A stretch of DNA of 64,000 bases from Hymenobacter roseosalivarius DSM 11622 (GTDB lineage Bacteria; Bacteroidota; Bacteroidia; Cytophagales; Hymenobacteraceae), in the NCBI RefSeq assembly GCF_900176135.1, contig NZ_FWWW01000048.1, positions 62,001 to 126,000 on the forward strand, written 5' to 3'. How positions within the stretch are numbered: the stretch's first letter is position 1; every line of letters begins with the position of its first letter. Below the pieces are notes generated by a model that was not told where the DNA came from, did not search any database, and saw nothing but the letters and a program-made list of their open reading frames with translations. This document shows positions 52,284 through 61,435 of this stretch, piece after piece. The position numbers and the translations under genes were made by a program.

Positions 52284-52990
52284 GTCGTCGGGGCTGGTTC
52301 GTCTTCCAGCCGCAGGCGGTAGCCGATGCCACGCACCGTTTCCACCCAATCGGTAACAGGATCCTGCTGGGTTAGCTTTTTACGCAGGTTCTTGACGTGC
52401 ACGTTGATGTAGTTCGAGTCGTGGTCGGCGCTGTCGTTGATGTTATTCCCCCAGATGTGCTCACTGAGCTGAAGCCGGGTGAGCACCTTGCCTCGGTGCA
52501 GCAGCAGGTAATGCAGTATCTCAAACTCCTTGCGCGTTACTTCCAGGGCGGTGTCGCCGTAGCGCAAAGTTCGGTCGCCCAGATTGAGCGTGAACTCGCC
52601 AAAGCCCAGCTTATCCAGCACCACGCCGTGCTTGCGCCGCGTCACGGCCTGCATCCGGGAGCCCAGCTCCAGGAGCGAATACGGCTTGGGGAGATAGTCG
52701 TCGGCCCCCAGATTAAGCCCATTAATACGGTCGTCGACCGAGCCGCGCGCACTCAGAATAATGATGGATGCCTTCTGGTTGCGCTCCTGTCGGGCCTGGG
52801 CCAGCAGCTGCAAGCCATCCTGGTCGGGCAGGCCCAAATCGAGCAGCACGAAATCGTACTCGTTTACAAATAGCTTCTCCGACGCCTCGCGCCCCGTGCG
52901 GGCGAAGTCGCAGTGGTAGTGCTCGTTATAAAGAAACAAACCCAACTCCCGCGCCAGCGCCCGGTCGTCTTCGATTATAAGGACATTCAT
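52280..52990 (-). CDS. OmpR-family response regulator
   Basis: 236 aa from the ATG at 52990 (MNVLIIEDDRALAR); the 22 upstream codons are spurious. The receiver domain (about 1-118) has the acidic pair EDD (8-10), phospho-acceptor Asp in FVLLDLGLPDQDG (about 53) and the Lys in DDYLPKPYSL (about 105). The C-terminal winged helix (about 130-230) contains LTRLQLSEHIWG and YINVHVKNLRKKL. It binds DNA as a dimer when phosphorylated by the kinase encoded in the overlapping downstream frame. Confidence 0.95.
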   Translation of the reverse strand: MNVLIIEDDRALARELGLFLYNEHYHCDFARTGREASEKLFVNEYDFVLLDLGLPDQDGLQLLAQARQERNQKASIIILSARGSVDDRINGLNLGADDYLPKPYSLLELGSRMQAVTRRKHGVVLDKLGFGEFTLNLGDRTLRYGDTALEVTRKEFEILHYLLLHRGKVLTRLQLSEHIWGNNINDSADHDSNYINVHVKNLRKKLTQQDPVTDWVETVRGIGYRLRLEDEPAPTT

Positions 52991-53081
52991 ACAGCTAAAG
53001 AAAGCCAAAAGATAGCAAGCGTGTGGCATCAGCCCGGCCGGGCACACCCGAACCAAGCGCTAGGGCTTTTTATGATGCTTT

Positions 53082-53123
53082 AAACAAAAACAGCCACCCG
53101 TTCGGGGTGACTGTTTTTGTTTT
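53082..53123. terminator. Bidirectional terminator
   Basis: AAACAAAAACAGCCACCC pairs with GGGGTGACTGTTTTTGTTT around GTTC, with one G-T type mismatch. It lies downstream of the M1 peptidase gene (minus), which ends at 53140. It could also act on plus-strand read-through. Confidence 0.8.
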
Positions 53124-53139
53124 CACTAACGCATGATTT

Positions 53140-55518
53140 CTAATTCGTGCCACCGCCCGTAGCGCCGCTGCTGGCGGGCACGGCTGGCTGCGTGGCGCTG
53201 GGCTGCGTCTGCATGGGGTTGGACTGCGGGCGCTGCTGTTGCTCGAACAGCTCGAAGCGGCTGGGGGCCAATTTGCGCGGGTAGGCGTTGTTGCTCAGGT
53301 CGGTGTCGGCGGTTTGCAGGAAGGGGTCGAGGGTGAAGGCCACCACGGGCTTGTCCGTCACGAATACCTTGGTCACCTGCTCGTTGTTGCGCCGCCAGAT
53401 TTCGGCCGGAATGTTCACGATTTCCTGCTTGCCGTCCTCGTAGGTCATCTGCACGATGACGGGCATTACCAGGCCGCCGATGTTACGCAAACCTACTTCA
53501 TAGAAGTGCAAGCCTTCGTTGAGGCGCTTCTGCTGCTCGGGCTTCAGCGTCTTCACGTACTGCTGGTAGCGCTGCTTGTCGGCCTCGGTGGTGGCGATGG
53601 GATCGTAGGAGTTATAAAAATCCTTGAGGCCGGGCTTGTCGTTGTCTACCAGTGTGCGCTTAATGTCTTGCAGGTTGCGCTGCTGGGAGAGCGTCTTTGG
53701 CTCGGCGTTCAACTCCTGCCGCTTGCGGGCATTCTCAATTTCGGGGTTTTTGGAATCGACCGTGTACCACTTCACGCCTTCGATGGCGAGGTCGGTGCGG
53801 TCGTTGGTGTAAAACCAGCCGCGCCAGAACCAGTCGAGGTCAACGCCTGAGGCATCTTCCATGGTGCGAAAAAAGTCGGCGGGCGTGGGGTGCTTGTAGG
53901 CCCAGCGGCGGGCGTATTCCTGGAAAGCATAGTCGAATAGCTCACGACCCATGATGGTTTCGCGCAGCATATTCAGGCCGGTAGCGGGCTTACCGTAAGC
54001 GTTGTTGCCGAGCTGCAATACCGACTCCGAGTTGGTCATGATCGGAGTTTGCAGGCTCTTATCCATGCGCATATAATCCACGATTTTGGCTGGCTCGCCG
54101 CGGCGCGATGGGTAGTTGCGCTCCCATTCCTGCTCCGAGAGATACTGCATGAAGGTGTTCAGGCCTTCGTCCATCCACGTCCACTGCCGCTCGTCGGAGT
54201 TCACGATCATGGGGAAGAAGTTATGCCCTACTTCGTGAATAATCACCGAAATCAGGCCGTATTTCGTGCTGGCCGAGTAAGTGCCATCCTTCTCAGGCCG
54301 GTAGCCATTAAAGGAAAGCATAGGGTATTCCATCCCGCCAATAGAGCCGTGCACCGAAATAGCCACCGGGTATTGGTAGGGAATGGTGCGCTTGGAATAG
54401 GTTTTGAGCGTGTGCGCCACGGCCTCCGTCGAATACTGGCCCCACAGCGGATTGCCCTCCTTGGGGTAGTACGACATCGCTACAATCGGCTTGCCTTCAA
54501 TCTTCAGGCCCATGGCATCCCAGATAAACTTACGGGAGCTGGCGAAAGCAAAGTCACGAACGTTTTTGGCAACGAAATTCCAGGTTTTAGTGCCTTTGGC
54601 GCGGCCTTTTTCGGCTTGCTCCGCCTCGGCCTGCGTCACGATGACGACAGGCTTGTTTGCACTCGTAGCCTGCGCTAAGCGCTTGCGCTGGGTAGCCGAC
54701 AGCACCTGATCGGGGTTCTGGAGCGTGCCGGTAGCGCCGACCACATGGTCGGCGGGAGCGGTGATGCTTACTTTGTAGTTGCCGAAGGGCAAGGCAAACT
54801 CCCCGCTGCCCAGGAATTGCTTGTGCTGCCAGCCGTTTACGTCGTCGTACACGGCCATGCGGGGATAGAACTGCGCGATTTCGTAGAGGTAATTTTTATC
54901 CTCGGGGAAATACTCGTAGCCCGAACGACCACCGAGCTTGGGCTGGTCGTTAATGTTGTAGCGGTAGGCAATGCTGAAGGTGAAAGACTGTTTGGGCTGC
55001 AAAGGTTGGGGCAGATCCACGCGCATCATGGTGTGGTTTACTACGTGCGACAGGGCCTTGCCGCCCTTCTGCTTCACCGACTCAATCTTGTACCCGCCGT
55101 CAAAATCGGCGCGGGCCAGGTAGTCCATGGCTCCAAACGACATACGCGGCTGCAAATCAGCCGTCTGCGTGGAGGTGGTCATGGAGTTTTCGGCGTAGAT
55201 ATTCTGGTCGAGCTGCACCCACAGGTAGGTCAGCACGTCGGGCGAGAGGTTGGTGTAGGTAATGTCCTCGGTGCCCGAAATGGCTTGCTTCTCGTCGTCG
55301 AGCCGCACGTTGATGTCGTAGTCGGCGCGCTGCTGCCAGTACTGGGAGCCCGGCGCACCCGATGCGGTCCGAAACGTGTTGGGCGTAGGCAGCTCGGTGC
55401 CGAGCTGGGCAAACTTGTCGGTGCCGGAGTTGGTGTTCTGAATGGAAGGCGTTTGCGCCAGCAAGGGCGCGGCGCTCAGGCCAACGCTGCCCAACAGCAG
55501 CAGAATATTTTTCAGCAT
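53140..55518 (-). CDS. M1-family metallopeptidase, exported
   Basis: 792 aa from the ATG at 55518 (MLKNILLLLGSVGLSAAPLLAQ, quoted in part, a signal peptide). The N-terminal beta domain of M1 enzymes precedes the zinc site HEVGHNFFP (about 426-430), with the third ligand Glu in WMDEGLNTF about 20 residues later. The exopeptidase-type GxMEN motif is altered to GGMEYP (about 392). The C-terminus is low-complexity (Gln, Pro, Ser, Gly). It is predicted to trim N-terminal residues or cut peptides in the periplasm. It may belong to a subgroup without strict aminopeptidase activity because of the changed motif. Confidence 0.9.
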   Translation of the reverse strand: MLKNILLLLGSVGLSAAPLLAQTPSIQNTNSGTDKFAQLGTELPTPNTFRTASGAPGSQYWQQRADYDINVRLDDEKQAISGTEDITYTNLSPDVLTYLWVQLDQNIYAENSMTTSTQTADLQPRMSFGAMDYLARADFDGGYKIESVKQKGGKALSHVVNHTMMRVDLPQPLQPKQSFTFSIAYRYNINDQPKLGGRSGYEYFPEDKNYLYEIAQFYPRMAVYDDVNGWQHKQFLGSGEFALPFGNYKVSITAPADHVVGATGTLQNPDQVLSATQRKRLAQATSANKPVVIVTQAEAEQAEKGRAKGTKTWNFVAKNVRDFAFASSRKFIWDAMGLKIEGKPIVAMSYYPKEGNPLWGQYSTEAVAHTLKTYSKRTIPYQYPVAISVHGSIGGMEYPMLSFNGYRPEKDGTYSASTKYGLISVIIHEVGHNFFPMIVNSDERQWTWMDEGLNTFMQYLSEQEWERNYPSRRGEPAKIVDYMRMDKSLQTPIMTNSESVLQLGNNAYGKPATGLNMLRETIMGRELFDYAFQEYARRWAYKHPTPADFFRTMEDASGVDLDWFWRGWFYTNDRTDLAIEGVKWYTVDSKNPEIENARKRQELNAEPKTLSQQRNLQDIKRTLVDNDKPGLKDFYNSYDPIATTEADKQRYQQYVKTLKPEQQKRLNEGLHFYEVGLRNIGGLVMPVIVQMTYEDGKQEIVNIPAEIWRRNNEQVTKVFVTDKPVVAFTLDPFLQTADTDLSNNAYPRKLAPSRFELFEQQQRPQSNPMQTQPSATQPAVPASSGATGGGTN

Positions 55519-55550
55519 AAAAACAGGTGGAAGACGCGGAGGATGGAAAG

Positions 55551-55558
55551 CAAATTTA
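55551..55558 (-). promoter_or_regulatory. Candidate -7 promoter element for M1 peptidase
   Basis: TAAATTTG on the minus strand, a perfect TAnnTTTG match, 33 bp before the ATG at 55518. Confidence 0.5.
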
Positions 55559-55644
55559 CGGAAAACCGCGTAACGAATCCGCAACAGATAATCTCTTTAA
55601 AGTACCGCTGCACAAACCTCGTATTTGCCCCCCAGAATACGATA

Positions 55645-56238
55645 TTAATCAGTGAAGTTCCCCAGCAGTAAAATAACGGCAATGCCGGCCGCGGCTCCAC
55701 TCACCACCAGCACCCAGTCGCGACGGGCCGCCCGAAACACGCGTAGGATGATGAAGCCCAGGACCAGAATAAGGGCCACAATGAGCAGTTGGCCCATCTC
55801 CACGCCTATATTGAAAGCTAGCAGTTCCAGCACTGGCCGCGTATTCTGCCCTAATAGCTCGCGCAGATAGCTTGAGAATCCTAACCCGTGTATCAGCCCA
55901 AAAACGGCCGCCAAAACATTGGGTAAGGTTACGACGATGGGCTGATTGCGCTTGAAGTCGCGCCCGGCGCGGCTCATATTTACTAGGCAGGTAAGCAGGA
56001 TGGTTATCGGAATCAAGACCTCAATCAGCCCCGCGCTATACTGCACAAAGCCCAGCGTGGCGAGTGCCAGCGTGATGCTGTGGCCCACCGTGAAGCTCGT
56101 AACCAAGGCCACCACCCGGCGCCAGTCGCTGAGTACATAGGGCGCGCACAGGGCCAGCAGGAACACCAGATGGTCGTAGGCCTGCAGGTTGAAGATGTGG
56201 AAAAAGCCGAGCTGGAGATAAGTCGAGAAAACGGACAT
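55645..56238 (-). CDS. HupE/UreJ-family membrane protein
   Basis: 197 aa with about six transmembrane segments. The N-terminal part has FFHIFNLQAYDHLVFLLALC (quoted as IFNLQAYDHLVFLLAL), and a later segment GLIHGLGFSSYLREL (about 116-130) carries the conserved His typical of HupE/UreJ. The FTVGHSITLALATLGF segment (about 49-64) also fits. In other bacteria the family is linked to nickel or cobalt uptake; no hydrogenase or urease genes are nearby here, so its cargo is unclear. A TAGCTTTG element lies 5 bp upstream, implying a leaderless mRNA. Confidence 0.87.
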   Translation of the reverse strand: MSVFSTYLQLGFFHIFNLQAYDHLVFLLALCAPYVLSDWRRVVALVTSFTVGHSITLALATLGFVQYSAGLIEVLIPITILLTCLVNMSRAGRDFKRNQPIVVTLPNVLAAVFGLIHGLGFSSYLRELLGQNTRPVLELLAFNIGVEMGQLLIVALILVLGFIILRVFRAARRDWVLVVSGAAAGIAVILLLGNFTD

Positions 56239-56242
56239 GCAG

Positions 56243-56250
56243 CAAAGCTA
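56243..56250 (-). promoter_or_regulatory. Candidate -7 element, leaderless HupE-like gene
   Basis: TAGCTTTG on the minus strand ends 4 bp before the ATG at 56238. Transcription starting about 7 bp downstream would begin at or just inside the start codon. Confidence 0.4.
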
Positions 56251-56467
56251 ATATTTATTCTAATGTCTGCTTTTTGAGTAAAAAAGTAATAATTACTATT
56301 TTTTAAAGAATAATATGTATTGTATATTCTGTTCGCGAGTGAAAAATATTCTTACTCGGGCTATGTATAACGAGAAAGTTAATTTTATCTGTCGATTGGA
56401 TTTTTGTCTTTTAACAATATGAGTCATAGTTTGCACTATCTTTCTCTTTATTCATTTATCTCTTTCA

Positions 56468-56923
56468 ATGTCAAAACTTATAATCTCCGCTGCCGTGGCG
56501 GCCTGTCTGTTTTTCACTGCTGGCTCAGCGGTAGCCCAAACAACTGAAACTACTGCCGCTCCCGCAGTTGCGACTTCTGGTATTATTGCTCCGGCTGCCT
56601 TTTCATCCGACAGCTTGCAGGCCGTACAAAAGCTATTTAAGAGCCGCCGTACGGGCGCCGTTTTGCTGGCCGTTCCCGGTGGCTATGTCTTTGGAGCAGG
56701 CTTAGCTAATGTACAGGAAGGAGGCATTTCGTCCATGCTTATAGGTGGTGTCTTGGCTGGGGTCGCTATTAATAAAGAAGCTCGGTTCAATAAGAAAAAG
56801 GAGAGCGAGATGCTCACCGCTTACCAGCAAGGCCAGCCCCTGCCGGCGTATGTCCGCAAGCGGATCAAGAACAAGCATATGAAAGGCACGAAGCCAGTGG
56901 AGGCTACTGCCCAACGGCCCTAA
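56468..56923 (+). CDS. Small exported protein, unknown function
   Basis: 151 aa with a signal peptide (MSKLIISAAVAACLFFTAGS, cleavage near AVAQ). The mature part has a hydrophobic, Gly-rich centre (AVPGGYVFGAGLANVQEGG and MLIGGVLAGVAINKEARF), which may be a membrane-inserted hairpin. A basic tail follows, PLPAYVRKRIKNKHMKG. I do not recognise a family. A degraded paralogue lies directly downstream. An unusually AT-rich stretch (56260-56460) precedes the gene and probably holds its promoter. Confidence 0.75.
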   Translation: MSKLIISAAVAACLFFTAGSAVAQTTETTAAPAVATSGIIAPAAFSSDSLQAVQKLFKSRRTGAVLLAVPGGYVFGAGLANVQEGGISSMLIGGVLAGVAINKEARFNKKKESEMLTAYQQGQPLPAYVRKRIKNKHMKGTKPVEATAQRP

Positions 56924-56933
56924 TAGGTTTGTA

Positions 56934-56982
56934 AGCCACAAAAAAGCCCCCCAGACAGACTCTGGGGGGCTTTTTTGTGGCT
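56934..56982 (+). terminator. Long terminator built from the GCCCCCC word
   Basis: A perfect 22-bp stem: AGCCACAAAAAAGCCCCCC then AGA pairs with TCTGGGGGGCTTTTTTGTGGCT, with loop CAGAC. It starts 10 bp after the stop at 56923. Confidence 0.93.
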
Positions 56983-57088
56983 TGTTAGCTTAAGAAGCTA
57001 CATAAACGTAACCTTCACGATTTCAAAAAACGGCGACGTGGCTGTATAAGGATACAGCACATAGGCATCGGTGAGGCTGCGACGGGTG

Positions 57089-57438
57089 ATGGTAGTAGGG
57101 CCGGTAGCGCTGGCTTTGCCCGTCGCGGCGGTAGAGCAGCCTACCGCGTCCACCATAGCGGCCCCTGTTAGTCATATGTCGGACAGCTTGCGGCAAGCGG
57201 TGCACAGACTGTTCAAGTGGGGCCGCTTGTATGGTAGCGTGGGAGCGGTCAGCGGCGGGTTCTTAGTGTCTGGCGCAACAGGTTATATAGCGAGAGGTGA
57301 TGATAACTGGGCAACGGGGGTGGATTTGGCACTGGGGGTTAATGCCCTAGCAATGGATAGTATCAGCATGGTACGCTTCAGCCGCTGCCGCCCTACGTAG
57401 CTACCTGGCTGCCGCTGGCTTACAAAAAGAAGAAGTAA
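57089..57438 (+). pseudogene. Degraded paralogue of the 56468 gene
   Basis: From the ATG at 57089 the frame reads a short hydrophobic lead, then SDSLRQAVHRLFKWGRLYGSV and GGFLVSGATGYIARGDDNW. These align by eye with SDSLQAVQKLFKSRRTGAVL and GGYVFGAGLANVQEGGISS of the upstream gene. The original frame stops at 57400. The shifted frame then continues as PLPPYVATWLPLAYKKKK to a TAA at 57436, which matches PLPAYVRKRIKNKHMK of the paralogue. So a frameshift, with loss of about 10-15 codons, separates the two parts. I read it as a decaying tandem duplicate. Confidence 0.6.
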
Positions 57439-57839
57439 TCCTTCACTTTCGCTAGCGAAGCCAGCCATCACGGAACGCCTCCTACAAGGGCGCTCTTCCG
57501 GTTAGTAAACTGCGTGGTCCCTCCACTGGCCCCACTAATTTGTTTCAGCGGGGCCAGTTAGGCATTTGCCATTGGTAGCCAACACGATGGCCGGCGGGGG
57601 CGGCCATTGGGGAAGTAGCCCAGGCAGCCTTCCCCTGCGCTGCCGGCTGAACATTAACAGCCCGTCCGTGCTTTACCAGGTGGCATTCCGCTGATAGATC
57701 CCGCATCCTGTGTCTGGCAGTAAGGCCGTGTGCTGGGCTTACTGCTTGAGGCTGGCTACGAACTGGGTTTGTGGGCAGAAATAAGCTTTCGAGTGCCTGA
57801 GCACAAGTGGTTTCAGCCGGACGTATACTTAACCTGACA
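57439..57839. other. Intergenic region, hairpin only
   Basis: About 400 bp. CTGGCCCC at 57524 can pair with GGGGCCAG near 57549-57556, the loop being AT-rich. No convincing gene is seen on either strand; the frame 57545-57997 on the minus strand overlaps the DoxX-like gene and looks like a shadow. Confidence 0.5.
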
Positions 57840-58190
57840 ATGAGCGCAATAGTCATAACAGCCCAGATTATAGTTGCCCTTTCGATAGTCGTTGTGTGGG
57901 TATTTCGCTTCGATAATATCGTGCAGGAGTTCAGGCAATATGGACTACCCGATTTGGTGCGCACGATGGTCGGCGCTACCAAAATAGTTTTAGCCACCTT
58001 GCTGATCGTGGGTATTTGGTATCCGTCCCTAGTGGTTATTCCTGCTTTATTGATGGCCTTTTTGATGCTCTGCGCGCAGGTTGCTCACATTAAGGTGAGA
58101 AATCCTTGGTATAAATATTTACCGTCTTTATTTCTATTGCTGTTGTCACTCTTCATTGCTGGCACCTACGCGGGCATAATTACCGTTTAG
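57840..58190 (+). CDS. DoxX-like membrane protein (first of pair)
   Basis: 116 aa from the ATG at 57840 (MSAIVITAQIIVAL). Four transmembrane segments are present. The loop RFDNIVQEFRQYGLPDLVRTMVG (quoted as VQEFRQYGLPDLVRTMVG, about 26-43) and GATKIVLATLLIVGIWYPSL are typical of the DoxX/DoxD superfamily. Those proteins take part in thiol redox or quinone-linked processes in some bacteria; no partner is seen here. It ends 5 bp before a second, related gene, so the two are co-transcribed and may form a heterodimer. Confidence 0.8.
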   Translation: MSAIVITAQIIVALSIVVVWVFRFDNIVQEFRQYGLPDLVRTMVGATKIVLATLLIVGIWYPSLVVIPALLMAFLMLCAQVAHIKVRNPWYKYLPSLFLLLLSLFIAGTYAGIITV

Positions 58191-58195
58191 GCCCA

Positions 58196-58534
58196 ATGGA
58201 TACTATTCCTATTTGGCTATCAAGCATCTCTTTCTTTTTTTTTGGGATCAGCTATTTCACTTCTCAATACCTCAAGGACGAATTCAAACGCTACGGCCTG
58301 GAAAAGTTCGGTCCACTAACGGCAACACTACAAATAATGGGTGCGGTTGGCTTATTGGTAGGCCTCAAAATTCCCCTGATCCTATCAGTAGCATCCGGCG
58401 GCTTAGCCATTTTAATGCTGTTGGGATTTGGCGTTAGAATTAAAATCAGGGACGGATTCTGGCTTTCGTTGCCCTCGTTGCTTTTCGCGTTATTGAATGG
58501 CTATATCCTGTATAATTCACTGCAAATCACTTAG
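58196..58534 (+). CDS. DoxX-like membrane protein (second of pair)
   Basis: 112 aa with four transmembrane segments. LKDEFKRYGLEKFGPLTATLQIMGAVGLLVG (quoted as EFKRYGLEKFGPLTATL, about 29-45) corresponds to EFRQYGLPDLVRTMVG of the preceding protein, so the two genes are diverged duplicates. The gene is 5 bp downstream of its partner. Both are AT-richer than the flanking clpB. Confidence 0.8.
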   Translation: MDTIPIWLSSISFFFFGISYFTSQYLKDEFKRYGLEKFGPLTATLQIMGAVGLLVGLKIPLILSVASGGLAILMLLGFGVRIKIRDGFWLSLPSLLFALLNGYILYNSLQIT

Positions 58535-58628
58535 CTTGTTTTAAGGTTAGCAACACAAAAATGAGGCTGTAGAAACAGCACATAGAGGCCCAATATTTCT
58601 TTGGTTGGCTTTGGTTTATGCTGCCATG

Positions 58629-58663
58629 AAAAAGCCCCCCAGCATCTCGCTGGAGGGCTTTTT
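58629..58663. terminator. Bidirectional terminator built from the GCCCCCC word
   Basis: AAAAAGCCCCCCAGC pairs with GCTGGAGGGCTTTTT around ATCTC, with one mismatch. It lies between the convergent DoxX pair and clpB. Confidence 0.9.
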
Positions 58664-58686
58664 ATTGCTTGAACTAAGAACCGCAC

Positions 58687-61302
58687 TTACACGCCCGGAA
58701 TTTCCACATTCACGTTGTTGAAGTGAATGTGTCCGTCTTCCAGCACCGCTTCCACTACCGCGTCTTTACTTACGCGGCCCGAGAGAATATCTTTCGACAG
58801 CTCGTTCAGAACCAAGCGCTGCAATACACGCTTCAGCGGCCGCGCCCCGAACTGCGGGTCAAAGCCCTGCTCGCCGAGGAAGTCGAGCACCTCATCGGTG
58901 GCTTCCAGCCGGATACCGGCCTCGTTCAGGCGCTGCTGAATCTGCTTGAACTGAATATCCACGATGCGGCGGATTTCCTTGCGCTTCAGCGGCTGGAACA
59001 TCACGATTTCGTCGATGCGGTTCAGGAACTCGGGGCGCATGTGCTGGCGCAGGCGCTCGATTACCTCTTCGCGGGTGCGGTCCACCACTTCGTCGTGGTT
59101 GTACTCGTTCAGCTCTTTGAAATTCCGCTGAATCAGGTCGGCGCCCGTGTTGGAAGTCATGATGATGATGGTGTTCTTGAAGTTCGCCACCCGGCCTTTG
59201 TTGTCGGTGAGGCGACCATCATCCAGCACTTGCAGCAGGATGTTAAACACATCAGCATGCGCCTTCTCAATCTCGTCGAGCAGAATCACGGAGTACGGCT
59301 TGCGGCGCACGGCTTCCGTTAGCTGACCACCCTCGTCGTAGCCCACGTAGCCGGGAGGCGCTCCAATGAGGCGCGACACGGCGTGGCGCTCCTGATACTC
59401 GCTCATGTCGATGCGCACCATGCTGTTCTCATCGTTGAACAGATACTCCGCTAAAGCCTTCGCCAACTCGGTTTTACCCACACCAGTCGTACCCAGGAAG
59501 ATAAACGAGCCAATCGGCCGCTTGGGGTCCTGCAAACCCGCCCGCGAACGGCGCACGGCATCGGAAATGGCCGCAATAGCTTCGCTCTGGCCGGCCACGC
59601 GCTTGCCTAGCTCTTGCTCTAGGTTCAGCAGCTTCTCGCGGTCCGATTGCAGCATCTTGCTCACCGGAATGCCGGTCCACTTGGCTACTACTTCGGCAAT
59701 ATCCTCGTGGGTCACTACTTCCTGCAGCATCGAGCCGCCGTCTTTGTTGGCGTTGGCTTCGTCCTGCAATGTTTTGAGCTTGGCTTCCGCTTCCTGAATC
59801 TTGCCGTAGCGCAGCTCCGCCACGCGGCCGTAGTCGCCCTGGCGCTCAGCCTGCTCGGCTTCGACCTTAAAGCGCTCAATGGCTTCCTTCTGCTCCTGAA
59901 TATTAGTGAGTATCGATTTCTCGTTTTCCCACTGCGCTTTCAAAGAGTCACGCTTGGCGGTCAGCTCGCTCAGTTCCTTGTTGAGCACGTTCTCGCGGTC
60001 GTGGTTTTCTTCCCGACGAATGGCTTCACGCTCAATTTCCAGTTGCATAATGCGGCGCTGCACCTCGTCCAGCTCCACAGGCATAGAGTTCAGCTCGATA
60101 CGCAGTTTTGCTGCCGCTTCGTCCATCAGGTCGATGGCTTTGTCGGGCAGGAAACGGTCGGTGATGTAGCGGCTGCTCAGCTCCACGGCAGCAATTACGG
60201 CGTCGTCGGTGATGCGCACGCCGTGGTGCAGCTCGTACTTCTCCTTGATGCCGCGCATGATGCTGATGGCGTCCTCAATGCTGGGCTCGTCCACCATCAC
60301 CGCCTGGAAACGACGCTCCAGCGCCTTATCCTTCTCAACGTATTTCTGGTACTCCTTGAGCGTGGTAGCGCCAATAGAGTGCAGCTCGCCCCGCGCCAGG
60401 GCCGGCTTGAGCAGGTTGGCCGCATCCATCGCACCTTCGCCGCCCGCGCCGGCCCCAATCAGCGTGTGCATCTCGTCGATGAACAGGATGATCTGGCCGT
60501 CGGAGTCGGTTACTTCTTTGATGACGGACTTGAGGCGCTCCTCAAACTCGCCCTTGTATTTGGCCCCCGCAATGAGCAGGCCCATATCCAGCGACATGAT
60601 GATCTTGTCCTTGAGGTTTTCGGGCACGTCGCCGGCCACGATGCGCTGGGCCAGGCCCTCCACAATGGCGGTTTTGCCCACGCCCGGCTCACCCAGCAGC
60701 ACCGGGTTGTTCTTGGTGCGGCGCGACAGAATCTGGAGCACCCGACGGATTTCTTCGTCGCGGCCAATCACCGGGTCCATCTTGCCGGTGCGCACCTGCT
60801 CGTTGAGGTTGCGGGAGTAGCGGTTGAGGCTCTGGTACTGGTCCTCGGCGGTTTGGCTGGTCACCTTGCGGCCCCCGCGCAGCTCCTTAATAGCAGCCTT
60901 CAGGTCTTTTTCGTTGAAGCCTGCATCCTTCATCAGGGTAGCTACGGCATCTTTGCCCCCCAGCAGCCCCAGCAGCAGGTGTTCCACCGATACATACTCA
61001 TCCTCAAACTCCTTGAGGAAGCCGGTAGCCCGCTGCAAAGCCGCGTTGGCATCATTCGCTATATAAGGTGAGCCGCCGCTTACTTTCGGATAAGCAGCAA
61101 CCAACGCATCAAGCCGGGGCGTGAGAATATTCAGGTTCACGCCCAGCTTCTTAGCCAAAAACGACAGCACATTCTCGTCGCTCTGGAAGAGGCCCTTCAG
61201 CAGGTGGCCCGTCTCAATGGCCTGCTGCTGATTGCCCCCAGCAATTTCAGTGGCCTTCTGCACGGCCTCCTGCGCCTTGATCGTATAATTATTAAAGTTC
61301 AT
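58687..61302 (-). CDS. clpB: ATP-dependent disaggregase ClpB
   Basis: 871 aa, full length. The N-terminal Clp repeat domain (about 1-150) contains two helical repeats ([21 protein letters not shown]). The first AAA+ domain has Walker [10 protein letters not shown] (about 205) and Walker [11 protein letters not shown] coiled-coil middle domain (about 410-530) precedes the second AAA+ domain with [10 protein letters not shown] (about 608) and [11 protein letters not shown]. The middle domain separates ClpB from ClpA and ClpC. It resolves protein aggregates with DnaK in the cytoplasm. No heat-shock promoter element is clear upstream. Confidence 0.97.
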   Translation of the reverse strand: MNFNNYTIKAQEAVQKATEIAGGNQQQAIETGHLLKGLFQSDENVLSFLAKKLGVNLNILTPRLDALVAAYPKVSGGSPYIANDANAALQRATGFLKEFEDEYVSVEHLLLGLLGGKDAVATLMKDAGFNEKDLKAAIKELRGGRKVTSQTAEDQYQSLNRYSRNLNEQVRTGKMDPVIGRDEEIRRVLQILSRRTKNNPVLLGEPGVGKTAIVEGLAQRIVAGDVPENLKDKIIMSLDMGLLIAGAKYKGEFEERLKSVIKEVTDSDGQIILFIDEMHTLIGAGAGGEGAMDAANLLKPALARGELHSIGATTLKEYQKYVEKDKALERRFQAVMVDEPSIEDAISIMRGIKEKYELHHGVRITDDAVIAAVELSSRYITDRFLPDKAIDLMDEAAAKLRIELNSMPVELDEVQRRIMQLEIEREAIRREENHDRENVLNKELSELTAKRDSLKAQWENEKSILTNIQEQKEAIERFKVEAEQAERQGDYGRVAELRYGKIQEAEAKLKTLQDEANANKDGGSMLQEVVTHEDIAEVVAKWTGIPVSKMLQSDREKLLNLEQELGKRVAGQSEAIAAISDAVRRSRAGLQDPKRPIGSFIFLGTTGVGKTELAKALAEYLFNDENSMVRIDMSEYQERHAVSRLIGAPPGYVGYDEGGQLTEAVRRKPYSVILLDEIEKAHADVFNILLQVLDDGRLTDNKGRVANFKNTIIIMTSNTGADLIQRNFKELNEYNHDEVVDRTREEVIERLRQHMRPEFLNRIDEIVMFQPLKRKEIRRIVDIQFKQIQQRLNEAGIRLEATDEVLDFLGEQGFDPQFGARPLKRVLQRLVLNELSKDILSGRVSKDAVVEAVLEDGHIHFNNVNVEIPGV

Positions 61303-61435
61303 GGCTGCTAGGTCTTAAGTAGGTGCTTCGGGTTAGGAAGTTCTACGAGAGGCATAGCAAACGGGGTGCGGAAGAGCTTTTGCTGACTTTTTGGCGGGAT
61401 TTAACGAAGTAATTTCAACGAAAGCAGACGAAATT

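Noticed and set aside
59647..61071. 474-codon open frame on the plus strand
   Set aside because: It is antisense to clpB and rich in Leu/His/Val, as expected for a mirror of that gene.
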